A stretch of DNA of 35,886 nucleotides from Methylotenera sp. (GTDB lineage Bacteria; Pseudomonadota; Gammaproteobacteria; Burkholderiales; Methylophilaceae). The notes below the pieces were generated by a model. That model saw only the letters and a program-made list of their open reading frames with translations, did no database searches and had not been told where the DNA came from. Below, one piece after another: positions 8,753-16,636 of this stretch (position 1 is the first letter of the stretch; each line of letters begins with the position of its first letter). Position numbers and translations under genes: made by a program. The DNA is taken from NCBI GenBank assembly GCA_021732405.1, contig JAKFVB010000051.1, positions 1 to 35,886 on the forward strand. Reading direction: 5' to 3'.

Positions 8753-10729
8753 TCATTTTGGCAGGTGGTAGCGTTGTTCGCTATACAGCAAGGCAGGCAG
8801 CAGTGAATTAGCTAGTGCGCGCTGCTCAATTTCCTTGGCGTTGGATGGCGGCGCAGTTTCATTCAATTGCTTGGCCTGTGCATCGTATACGCCATGCGCT
8901 GGCACTTTACCTTCACGCAGCACTACTACGTTATTACCATCCGCCGTTTGCTGCATCCATGCAAAGTTGTAGTTATATTGCATCATGGCACGGCCTAGGT
9001 AATCGGCAGGTTCTTTAGATATATCACGCCCTGTCATCGGGTGCTGGCCGTTGATGCCCATTAAGGATAAAACCGTTACGGGTAAGTCGATTTGGCTGGC
9101 GATACTTTTAACGATTTGCGGCTTGATATCCGCGCCTAGAATCAGGCCAGGGATATGAAAATGCTCAATCGGCACCAGCGTATTGCCGCGCACACGGATG
9201 TCATGGTCAGCCACGATGAGGAATAGCGTATCTTTCCAGTAAGGGCTTTTTTTGGCTTTTTCAAAAAACTGCCCAATCGCATAGTCGGCGTACTTGACCG
9301 CGTTATTATCGGTCGCTTTGGGTTGCTCATACAGCTCAATCCGCCCATCCGGGAATTCAAATGGCGCATGATTGCTTGAAGAAAATGCCAAGGTAAAAAA
9401 TGGCTTTCCGCTGGCATGATGCGCCAATAATTGCTCGTGCGTTTTATTGAGCAAGTCTTCATCCGATGCACCCCAGCTGCCCATAAATACAGGGTTTTTG
9501 TAATCTTTTTGATCGGTGATCTGGTTAAAACCGTTGCCCAAGAAAAAACTGCGCATATTATCAAAATGCGATTCGCCACCATAGATAAACTCCGCGTTAT
9601 AGCCTTGTTTGGTGAGCAGGCTAGCCAGCGTAAAGAAGTTTTTCTGGCTGAGCGATAATTTAACCGTACTTTCAGCAGGTGTTGGTTGAAAGCCCGCCGT
9701 AACCGCCTCAATGCCGCGCACAGAGCGTGTGCCTGTGGCGTATAGTTGTTCAAACCATATGCCTTCACTTTTAAGTTTTTCCAGATTAGGCGTTACTGGT
9801 TTTCCACCAAGTGACTCTACAAAACCTGCACCCAAACTCTCTTGCAAAATAATCACCAGATTTAGCGGTTTATCACGTTTGGCAGAAGGCATTAAGGTTT
9901 TTAAGGTCGGGATTTCGCTGTCAGTTGCGCCTGTCAGTTTGAAAATTTCGGCTCTATCCATTTTGCCGTAAATCTGGCTGGATTTGCTTTCGTGCTGTAA
10001 ATCGTAAATGGCATAGATCACAGAATAGCCAGAATTCAATACCAGGCTATTCACCATGCTATCTTGGGTAATGGCAAATAAGGCTGGGTTGGCTGGGCGA
10101 TGGCCTAAAGTCGAACGTATCGCAAAAGCCGCTAACAAAAAGATGAATGGCCAAACCAGCCATATTTTTTTGTTAGACCAACTCGGTTTTGCTTGCAACC
10201 AAGGCTGCATAAAACGGCGCATCGCCCAGATAGCCAAAATCACAAAACCAATGCTGGCAAACACATGGATTTTAAAACCGCCCCACAACATGCTGACCAC
10301 TTCGTTGGGGTATTTAAGATATTCCACAAAAAGACGATTAGGCCGCACGTCGTATTCTGCAATGAATCCAGGCGTTGCCGCCTCTAAAAACACCAATAGG
10401 ATAATCGCGAATATCACCCAAGCATAGGTGAATTTTTGCCAAACCTTGAATAATGGCTTGATGGCTAAAAGCGGTGCTAGCAAGAGGGGTATTAAGGCTA
10501 ATAGGCATAGCTGAATAATATCGACACGAATGCCCTGCAAAAGGATTTCGGCTAGCTTGCCAGTTGCCGTAACCCGTTCGAATTTCCATAATACCAAGCC
10601 TAGGCGTGATAAAGATAGGATGACCAGTCCCAACAAAAGCATGCTGACAAGTGGTGCGAAAGGGCCTAGTTTATTAGCTAGTCGCCAAATAGTGCGTCTA
10701 AAAGCAGCAAAAATATCAAGAGTATGCAT
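8753..10729 (-). CDS. LtaS/OpgB-like sulfatase-fold phosphotransferase (inner membrane)
   Basis: A 658-residue inner-membrane enzyme with about five membrane segments in residues 25-205, then a periplasmic alkaline-phosphatase/sulfatase-fold domain (about 288-570). Expected metal and catalytic residues are visible: Glu297 in ILQESLG, nucleophile Thr334 in YATGTRSVRG, and Asp508/His509 in ADHDIR. The Thr nucleophile in GTRS is the hallmark of lipoteichoic-acid-synthase and phosphoglycerol transferase relatives, which move glycerol phosphate from phosphatidylglycerol; some relatives move phosphoethanolamine instead. In Gram-negatives such proteins modify periplasmic glucans or lipid A-type acceptors. 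The clsC-like gene two genes upstream also uses phosphatidylglycerol, so the two may share the donor. The acceptor is unknown. No clear ribosome site precedes the ATG. Confidence 0.85.
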   Translation of the reverse strand: MHTLDIFAAFRRTIWRLANKLGPFAPLVSMLLLGLVILSLSRLGLVLWKFERVTATGKLAEILLQGIRVDIIQLCLLALIPLLLAPLLAIKPLFKVWQKFTYAWVIFAIILLVFLEAATPGFIAEYDVRPNRLFVEYLKYPNEVVSMLWGGFKIHVFASIGFVILAIWAMRRFMQPWLQAKPSWSNKKIWLVWPFIFLLAAFAIRSTLGHRPANPALFAITQDSMVNSLVLNSGYSVIYAIYDLQHESKSSQIYGKMDRAEIFKLTGATDSEIPTLKTLMPSAKRDKPLNLVIILQESLGAGFVESLGGKPVTPNLEKLKSEGIWFEQLYATGTRSVRGIEAVTAGFQPTPAESTVKLSLSQKNFFTLASLLTKQGYNAEFIYGGESHFDNMRSFFLGNGFNQITDQKDYKNPVFMGSWGASDEDLLNKTHEQLLAHHASGKPFFTLAFSSSNHAPFEFPDGRIELYEQPKATDNNAVKYADYAIGQFFEKAKKSPYWKDTLFLIVADHDIRVRGNTLVPIEHFHIPGLILGADIKPQIVKSIASQIDLPVTVLSLMGINGQHPMTGRDISKEPADYLGRAMMQYNYNFAWMQQTADGNNVVVLREGKVPAHGVYDAQAKQLNETAPPSNAKEIEQRALANSLLPALLYSEQRYHLPK

Positions 10730-10799
10730 AGTTATAAGTGCAAATCAGCAAGCGATAAAAAGCCATGATTATATCGCTTAACGTGCTTAGTTAACGTGT

Positions 10800-11723
10800 T
10801 TAACTAGCAGGATTTAGCTGGTTTTGTTGTTTAGCCTTCACCAACAGAGCATGCAGCATTTCGGCTGATAAGCCATGTAGCACCAAACGATAACCTGCAG
10901 ACCAGGTGGTAGGCACAACCATAGGGTGCTTGTTATTGACTAGAATTAAGCCTTCTGGCTTGTTTAAAATCTTGGCTGCATAAATGCCGATGGTTTCATC
11001 AAATTGCAGTGAATGCACAGAACGCCAAAAATCTTTATCGGTTAAAAATAACTGGTAGATAGGCGTAAAAATATCGATACAGGTTTGCAAATCTAACACA
11101 TTGAACCAGCCATTATTTTGCGGCGCGATGTCAAAATTGCCATCATGCGAAATCATGGAAAAATCCAGCTGCTCGTTGGCTTGAATATCACTGAGCTTAT
11201 TGGCGCGCAAAGATAAATTGAGCCGCGTAATAAAGTTAAATAAATTCAGGTCGTGCTGTATAAATAAATTGTCTTTTAAATCGGGTAAATCATGCGGGTT
11301 TAACGGATGCATGGCGACACCGCCGCCTTTAATATTGGCATTCAAAAAAGCCAGATTTTCAGAGCCTATCCAAAAATGGCGCAATATCAGCCAGTTGGCT
11401 TCAGGCGTAGCAAAAATCGATAAAGCCTTGGCAAGCAATTTGTGCAGCAGGCGTGATGAGCAAAATCGATTCGGGATAATGGTTTTGATGAGTTGTAGCA
11501 AGACAATAGTTAGCCTTGCCAGTGGCCGCACAAAAGGCAGTAAAAATTGGCGTGACCAAGTATTGGAATCGCGCAACCAGGCTTGCTTGACGCCTTCATT
11601 GATTGTGATGGAATGATCTAACCACAAACTTTGCCAAGGGTCTGGGTTTTCTGGGTTATGCGCCGCTTCTAAAAATGGCGCTGGTCGTGGCAAAGTTACT
11701 TTTTTGTGATGGTGATTTTCCAT
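10800..11723 (-). CDS. Uncharacterised protein, 307 residues
   Basis: I do not recognise this family. The protein opens with a polar, proline-rich stretch (residues 8-30) and has one moderately hydrophobic helix at about 66-88 containing RLTIVLLQLIKTIIP, which could be a membrane anchor or amphipathic helix. A mixed globular remainder follows, with a GGGVAMHPLNPHDLPDLKD segment (about 134-152) and several conserved-looking His, Asp and Trp residues. It has no signal peptide, no nucleotide-binding loop and no classic catalytic triad that I can pick out. It lies 24 bases after the clsC-like gene and 70 bases before the LtaS-like gene on the same strand, so a role in the same lipid or envelope pathway is inferred from position alone. 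Confidence 0.8.
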   Translation of the reverse strand: MENHHHKKVTLPRPAPFLEAAHNPENPDPWQSLWLDHSITINEGVKQAWLRDSNTWSRQFLLPFVRPLARLTIVLLQLIKTIIPNRFCSSRLLHKLLAKALSIFATPEANWLILRHFWIGSENLAFLNANIKGGGVAMHPLNPHDLPDLKDNLFIQHDLNLFNFITRLNLSLRANKLSDIQANEQLDFSMISHDGNFDIAPQNNGWFNVLDLQTCIDIFTPIYQLFLTDKDFWRSVHSLQFDETIGIYAAKILNKPEGLILVNNKHPMVVPTTWSAGYRLVLHGLSAEMLHALLVKAKQQNQLNPAS

Positions 11724-11747
11724 AGGCTATTCAGTATCTTAATAAAA

Positions 11748-13262
11748 TTATAGTAAAGCTTTAATCGGCAGCATCTGCAAAAAGCGTACTTTGCTGCGCT
11801 TGGCAAGGCTGACATATTGATCTGGATTATCGGTAGCTGTATTCCAGCTGTTTTCGGGCAGCATATCAGTTTTAATGGCCCTCTCTACCGTTTTTGCCAA
11901 GTCAGGATTATGTATCACAACACCTATTTCGGTATTCAAGTTTTCAGATCTTGGGTCAAAATTAAACGTACCAATAAATACGGTTTCCGAATCAATCACC
12001 ATGGTTTTGGCATGAGTCGCAAATTTGGCTGAACGCTTTTCTGCCAGCACTGAAGCGGCAATCAAGTGCTTTTTGATGCTAGGATTGGGTTTGTATTCGT
12101 AAATGCTGATACCCATTTTAAGTAGCAGGTCACGTTGATTGCGATAGCCACTGAAGGCCTGAATATTATCCGTGGCAGCCAGCGAGTTGGTATTAATCTG
12201 CACTTTTACACCGCGACTAATGGCCGACTGAAATAGCGAGATTGCCTTATCAGACATCACTAAATAAGGCGATTGGATAATGATTTGTTTTTGCGCATCG
12301 TTAACCAATTTAACCAGTGCCAATGTAGATTTTCCACCACCGTCTAGCCCTGCCGCTGTGTTTTTGCCTGGCAGGTCGCTGATGACACTAATGTCTGTCC
12401 AAATAATCTGCTTAGATATAGCATTAAATGCGTTGGGAATATTGCTAATTAAGCCACGCAAATATACAGAAAAATTGGCTTTTGATTGTGCGTAATCGTG
12501 TAGCGACTGGTAGATTTGTTTGACTTGGGAATCTTCCACTTGCACATTTTTTTGAAAGATCCCAATGCCGTCATACAGCTCTTCTACTTTGGCGCTTAAA
12601 GGGCTTTTCCAAAAGCGATTAAAACTAGATTCAACAAGTGCTACATCTTTCCCCAGAAGCAGCACATCTCTATCGCGAAAATTGTAGCTGTGGTTGTAAT
12701 CAAAATATTCTGTTGCCATATTGCGACCACCCGTAATAGCGATCTCGCCATCTACAATAAAAGTTTTGTCATGCATACGCTGATTAACGCCATGAAAATC
12801 CGTGACGACATTGAGTAATCTTTTATGAAAAGGCACGCCGACCGAGTGCTGCGGATTATAGATTTTGATCTCGATGTTTGGGTGCAGCGCCAATGCCAGC
12901 AGTGTTTGGTCGGGTGCTTTTATCAGCAGATCGTCAACAATAACACGTACCTTGACGCCTCTATCTGCCGCGCGCAAAAGGGCTTCAGAGGCAAGAGTAC
13001 CGATATTGTCATCGCTCCAAATAAAGTATTGCACCTCAATGGTTTGCTTGGCGTAATCGGCCAGCCAGGCGCGCGCAATTAAGGCATCTTCACCTTTATC
13101 TAGTACATAAACACCTGTTTTATCGGGATGCGATGCGATTTGTGCTGCAATAAAGGCGCTTGCTTGGTCTGCGGCATTTGCAAAAGAAAAGGCAGAAGAG
13201 CATGCAAAAGTGCATATCCAGAATAAGAAGGCATAACCGAAGCGAGATATTTTTTTTGTCAT
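11748..13262 (-). CDS. Phospholipase D-type cardiolipin synthase (ClsC-like)
   Basis: About 504 residues with two phospholipase D HKD motifs: HDKTFIVDGEIAITGGRN in the first half and HAKTMVIDSETVFIGTFNFD in the second, the latter followed by PRSENLNTEIG. These extended motifs match the ClsC (YmdC) branch of bacterial cardiolipin synthases, which in E. coli makes cardiolipin from phosphatidylglycerol plus phosphatidylethanolamine. The start is placed at the ATG at 13260-13262, not at the in-frame ATG 99 bases upstream. This start gives an ordinary signal peptide (MTKKISRFGYAFLFWICTFA...) and a 4-base gap after the preceding gene, whereas the longer form overlaps that gene by 95 bases and buries the signal. 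A periplasm-facing enzyme is therefore likely. Other PLD activities on lipids remain possible. Confidence 0.88.
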   Translation of the reverse strand: MTKKISRFGYAFLFWICTFACSSAFSFANAADQASAFIAAQIASHPDKTGVYVLDKGEDALIARAWLADYAKQTIEVQYFIWSDDNIGTLASEALLRAADRGVKVRVIVDDLLIKAPDQTLLALALHPNIEIKIYNPQHSVGVPFHKRLLNVVTDFHGVNQRMHDKTFIVDGEIAITGGRNMATEYFDYNHSYNFRDRDVLLLGKDVALVESSFNRFWKSPLSAKVEELYDGIGIFQKNVQVEDSQVKQIYQSLHDYAQSKANFSVYLRGLISNIPNAFNAISKQIIWTDISVISDLPGKNTAAGLDGGGKSTLALVKLVNDAQKQIIIQSPYLVMSDKAISLFQSAISRGVKVQINTNSLAATDNIQAFSGYRNQRDLLLKMGISIYEYKPNPSIKKHLIAASVLAEKRSAKFATHAKTMVIDSETVFIGTFNFDPRSENLNTEIGVVIHNPDLAKTVERAIKTDMLPENSWNTATDNPDQYVSLAKRSKVRFLQMLPIKALL

Positions 13263-13266
13263 GAGA

Positions 13267-15153
13267 TTAGCGCTTAATTGGTACGAATTTCCATTGTTGT
13301 AAGTATAGCGCGGCAACGGTTTCGGCCACTCTAACAATTTCGGCGGCAGCATTGGCGTCAATTTTCACCACCATTTTAACGGCATCCAGCCAGCGCATCA
13401 TATGCGCTTGATCGTTTTCGCCATGATACTCAATAAATTTTAAAACAGACGACGGTACGCTTAAATGCTGCTTCAATTTGGGTAGCAAGGTCGGCACAAT
13501 GCGTTGCCCAGTGCCCTCAATGATGTAAATGCCACCCAGTAGGCCAATAGGGTTCTGGCGTGCGGCATAGCTGTGCATAAAAGCGTTCAGTGCTTCGCCG
13601 CCCGGGTTGCGCATCAGGTGGCTTGCATCCAGCTTGCCACCGGCTTGCACATAGTCTTGGTAGAGCACTTGCCAATCTAGTTGCTCTTCTCCCGCATGCG
13701 TTTGTACCAATTGTGCTAATTGTTGATATTGCGGGCTCATGCTGGATACGGCACGGCGCATCCAAAGGCTGCCTTCACGCACTTGCGGAATCCAGCATTC
13801 CATCCAGTTTAAATAATCATCGATTTGAATATGGCCGTGCATAATCGCGCTGGCGATATCGGTGCGAAACACTTCAGAGCGATACCCATGCCATACTGCC
13901 ATCAAGCCTTTTAGTGTGTCCGCCACGTCACCCTTTTGACCTTCTGCAGACATGGGCGCAGGTGCTAAGTCGTGTGCGAAATCGGGCGCAAAGTCTGCTG
14001 TTGCAACTGGCGGAGAGTCAGGGATTTGCGCAGGGGAAACGTTGCCATCTACTACTTCCAGCAAAAAGTAGGCAACACTAAAACGCCCTGATTCCGGTAC
14101 AAAACCAAAAATCTGCTGGCCTACTTTTAATGATGATTTTTTGCTTTTAAAAAATTCATCCAGCATAACAAAAATGGATGCAGAGCCAGTATTACCTTTG
14201 CTAGACAGGTTAGAAAACCATTTTTCGGTGGATATGGCGATGCCTGCTTCCTGCATCAATTCTGCCATCATCGGCCTGAAACGCTCAGATGAGTAATGGC
14301 ATAAAAACCAATCAATATCTTTGGGATTTAAATGTCCCGCTTTGACCAAATTGGCGTATTCGTGCAATCCCATATCAAACAAATTGGGCAAGGTTCTAAT
14401 GTTTTGGCGTAAATCAAACGCGCCTGCTTGTTCGGCCTCAGCCAAAGTGGGGTAATCCAAATAGCCCGGTAAAGTGTTGCCGATGGATTGGCCTACTTGC
14501 ATGCAGGTAGGCATATCGCCAGAGAATGATTGCTGGTGTATCCACTTTACTTTGAGTGATAAGCCTTGTGCTGATGGCTGATTCTTTAATATCGCGCCGC
14601 CTGCGCCGTCTGATAGCATCCAGCGTAAAAAATGCGCATCAAAATCAATATCGGTGTTGCGATTTGCAAAACGTGAAGCTTTAAATAAGCGGGATGGAAA
14701 TTCGCTGGCAACCGCAACAGCGGCATTGGCGGAGCCAGATTGCACCGCAGATGCAGCCGCATTCAGCGCGCCAATAGAGGCTGCACAAATGCCTGATACT
14801 GACAAGGTTTCTAAAGGTGGCAAGGTTAGCTCGCCTTGAATCAAGTTGGCTAAACCGGGCGCTGCGCAATCGCCGCCAGTGGTTGCGGCTGATAAAAATT
14901 GCAAAGGTATTTTTTCAGTTAAGGCAGCCACTACTTTGGCACCCATCGATGTCACTGAATGCAAAGATTCGCCATTTTCATCGATTGCGTAATGCCGGAG
15001 CTGGATGCCATTTTCTGCCAAGATGCGTGTTTTGATGCGGCCTGACATGCGATTGATCGATCCAATGTAGGCATCCATTTTTTGATTGTTAACCGCCTCA
15101 CCAGGCATAAAACTGGCGGTATCGGTGATATAGACATGGCTAAATGGTGTCAT
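13267..15153 (-). CDS. Ketoacyl synthase III fused to a heme-oxygenase-like diiron oxidase domain
   Basis: A 628-residue two-domain protein. Residues 1-370 form a FabH-type condensing enzyme with an apparent complete triad: Cys123 in SGICAASIG, His286 in LCHYSSERF and Asn321 in KGNTGSAS. The opening (VYITDTASFMPGEAVNN, then GIQLRHYAI) recalls the DarB/StlD ketosynthases of dialkylresorcinol synthesis rather than housekeeping FabH. A 40-residue Ala/Pro/Asp-rich linker (371-410) leads to an all-helical C-terminal domain resembling TenA/UndA-type iron-containing oxidases. Candidate metal ligands are His486 and Glu489, Glu546 in YIIEG, and Glu575, His577, Asp581 and His584. The combination suggests condensation of an acyl thioester followed by oxidative tailoring of the product; chemistry and product are unknown. 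It starts 127 bases after lplT and stops 4 bases before the clsC-like gene. Confidence 0.8.
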   Translation of the reverse strand: MTPFSHVYITDTASFMPGEAVNNQKMDAYIGSINRMSGRIKTRILAENGIQLRHYAIDENGESLHSVTSMGAKVVAALTEKIPLQFLSAATTGGDCAAPGLANLIQGELTLPPLETLSVSGICAASIGALNAAASAVQSGSANAAVAVASEFPSRLFKASRFANRNTDIDFDAHFLRWMLSDGAGGAILKNQPSAQGLSLKVKWIHQQSFSGDMPTCMQVGQSIGNTLPGYLDYPTLAEAEQAGAFDLRQNIRTLPNLFDMGLHEYANLVKAGHLNPKDIDWFLCHYSSERFRPMMAELMQEAGIAISTEKWFSNLSSKGNTGSASIFVMLDEFFKSKKSSLKVGQQIFGFVPESGRFSVAYFLLEVVDGNVSPAQIPDSPPVATADFAPDFAHDLAPAPMSAEGQKGDVADTLKGLMAVWHGYRSEVFRTDIASAIMHGHIQIDDYLNWMECWIPQVREGSLWMRRAVSSMSPQYQQLAQLVQTHAGEEQLDWQVLYQDYVQAGGKLDASHLMRNPGGEALNAFMHSYAARQNPIGLLGGIYIIEGTGQRIVPTLLPKLKQHLSVPSSVLKFIEYHGENDQAHMMRWLDAVKMVVKIDANAAAEIVRVAETVAALYLQQWKFVPIKR

Positions 15154-15280
15154 GAGTATTCTTTCTTATTGTTTGCGTAATGTACCTAAATAAGCATCAA
15201 GCTGCCAAAAAAAGAAGCTGTAATTGGCTTGGTAAGGTGAGTGACGGCCTTAGGTTGTGCCTTATTACGACCATGCTTAC

Positions 15281-16588
15281 TTAACGTTTTACCCAAGCTA
15301 AAAATGTAATGAAATATTCTGGTTGGCGTATACATAGATAAATGCTCACAATCACATTCAACATTGCCGTGGCTAAAAATAATTGTGGTATTGAGTAGCC
15401 ATGATTGGAAATTAGAATTGAGAACCCAGCAGAAACCACCATGAATAATGCGTTCATGATGTTGTTGGCAGCAATCACGCGTGATTGGTATTGTTTTTCG
15501 CTACGGGTTTGAATAAGCACATACAGCGGCACAATATAAAAACCACCAAACAAGCCAATTAATGCGATATCAGCCAGCAAACGCCAATGATTCAAAAAAA
15601 AGTATTGGTAATTTAATACAACGCCATCAGCAACTTGATGAATGCTGGTGCTAGAGCAATATAAATCGACACCAAAAATAGTTAAGCCAATGGCACCAAA
15701 CATCACAAGGCCTAGTTCTACCCGCCCTTTGGATAGCTTTTCGCACAACAGAGAACCCAGCCCAATGCCGATAGAAAATACGCTCAGCAATAAAATAAAT
15801 ACGCTTTCATCGCCATGCAGTACGTTTTTAGCAAAGTTTGGAAATTGCGCCAGCAAAGTTGCACCATAAAACCAGAACCATGAAATAGCAACAATCGCTA
15901 ACCAAAGCGGCTGTTTTGGCCAAATCAATTTAACGTTTTTAATGGTTTCGGTGACTGGATTCCAGTTAATTCGTAAGTTGGGGTCTGCGGCGGGTGAGTT
16001 GGGCACACCGCGACTAGTCCAATAGCCCATGATAGCAATCGCTAAAATAGCAGTGCTGGTAAAGGTTTCATGATGTGTGACTGTAGCTAGCCATGCACCC
16101 AGTACTTGGCCCAATAAAATCGCGACAAAACTGCCCATTTCTACCATGCCGTTGCCGCCAATAAGCTCGTTTTCTTTTAAATGCTGGGGCAGGTAAGAAT
16201 ACTTAACTGGCCCAAATAAAGTGGAATGCATGCCCATCATAAATAATGCAGCTGCCAGCAACCAAATGTTGCGCATATAAAAACCTGCACTGGCAAAAGC
16301 CATAATGCCAATTTCAAACAGTTTTACAAAACGAATAATGCGCGACTTTTCAAACTTATCGGCAATTTGCCCTGCCGTAGCAGAGAATAAAAAGAAAGGC
16401 AGAATAAATAGCCCAGGTAATAGTGTGGCAAGGGTGCTGCCATCTATGGTGGTGAGGCTGGCGGCATGAAATGCAACTAAGGTGATTAATGCAGTTTTAA
16501 ACACATTATCGTTAAATGCCCCCAAAAATTGCGTGAAAAAAAACGGGCGAAAACGTTGTTCACTTAATAACTGGAATTGGGTGCTCAT
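15281..16588 (-). CDS. lplT: Lysophospholipid transporter LplT (MFS)
   Basis: A 435-residue major-facilitator protein with the LplT signature FFFTQFLGAFNDNVFKTALI near the N-terminus and about 12 hydrophobic segments. LplT flips lysophospholipids, chiefly 2-acyl-glycerophosphoethanolamine, from the outer to the inner leaflet of the inner membrane, where Aas re-acylates them. Here aas is in the same minus-strand run but separated by the amidohydrolase and DUF2339 genes; in E. coli the two are adjacent, and in some bacteria fused. It starts 48 bases after the DUF2339 gene stop. The presence of a repair pair in this run suggests that enzymes in the locus generate lysophospholipids. Confidence 0.92.
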   Translation of the reverse strand: MSTQFQLLSEQRFRPFFFTQFLGAFNDNVFKTALITLVAFHAASLTTIDGSTLATLLPGLFILPFFLFSATAGQIADKFEKSRIIRFVKLFEIGIMAFASAGFYMRNIWLLAAALFMMGMHSTLFGPVKYSYLPQHLKENELIGGNGMVEMGSFVAILLGQVLGAWLATVTHHETFTSTAILAIAIMGYWTSRGVPNSPAADPNLRINWNPVTETIKNVKLIWPKQPLWLAIVAISWFWFYGATLLAQFPNFAKNVLHGDESVFILLLSVFSIGIGLGSLLCEKLSKGRVELGLVMFGAIGLTIFGVDLYCSSTSIHQVADGVVLNYQYFFLNHWRLLADIALIGLFGGFYIVPLYVLIQTRSEKQYQSRVIAANNIMNALFMVVSAGFSILISNHGYSIPQLFLATAMLNVIVSIYLCIRQPEYFITFLAWVKR

Positions 16589-16636
16589 AAAAGCTTTCTG
16601 GATTATGAATAGATTTATTGTTAAGTTTGAAGTGAT

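Noticed and set aside
9142-9768. 208-codon minus-strand open frame inside the LtaS-like gene
   Set aside because: Same-strand, other-frame shadow of a gene with clear catalytic motifs; its translation is Arg/Ser/Cys-rich and shows no domain.
11748-13361. Longer form of the clsC-like gene starting at 13361
   Set aside because: It would overlap the preceding gene by 95 bases and put 33 non-conserved residues before a perfectly good signal peptide. The ATG at 13260-13262 fits better.
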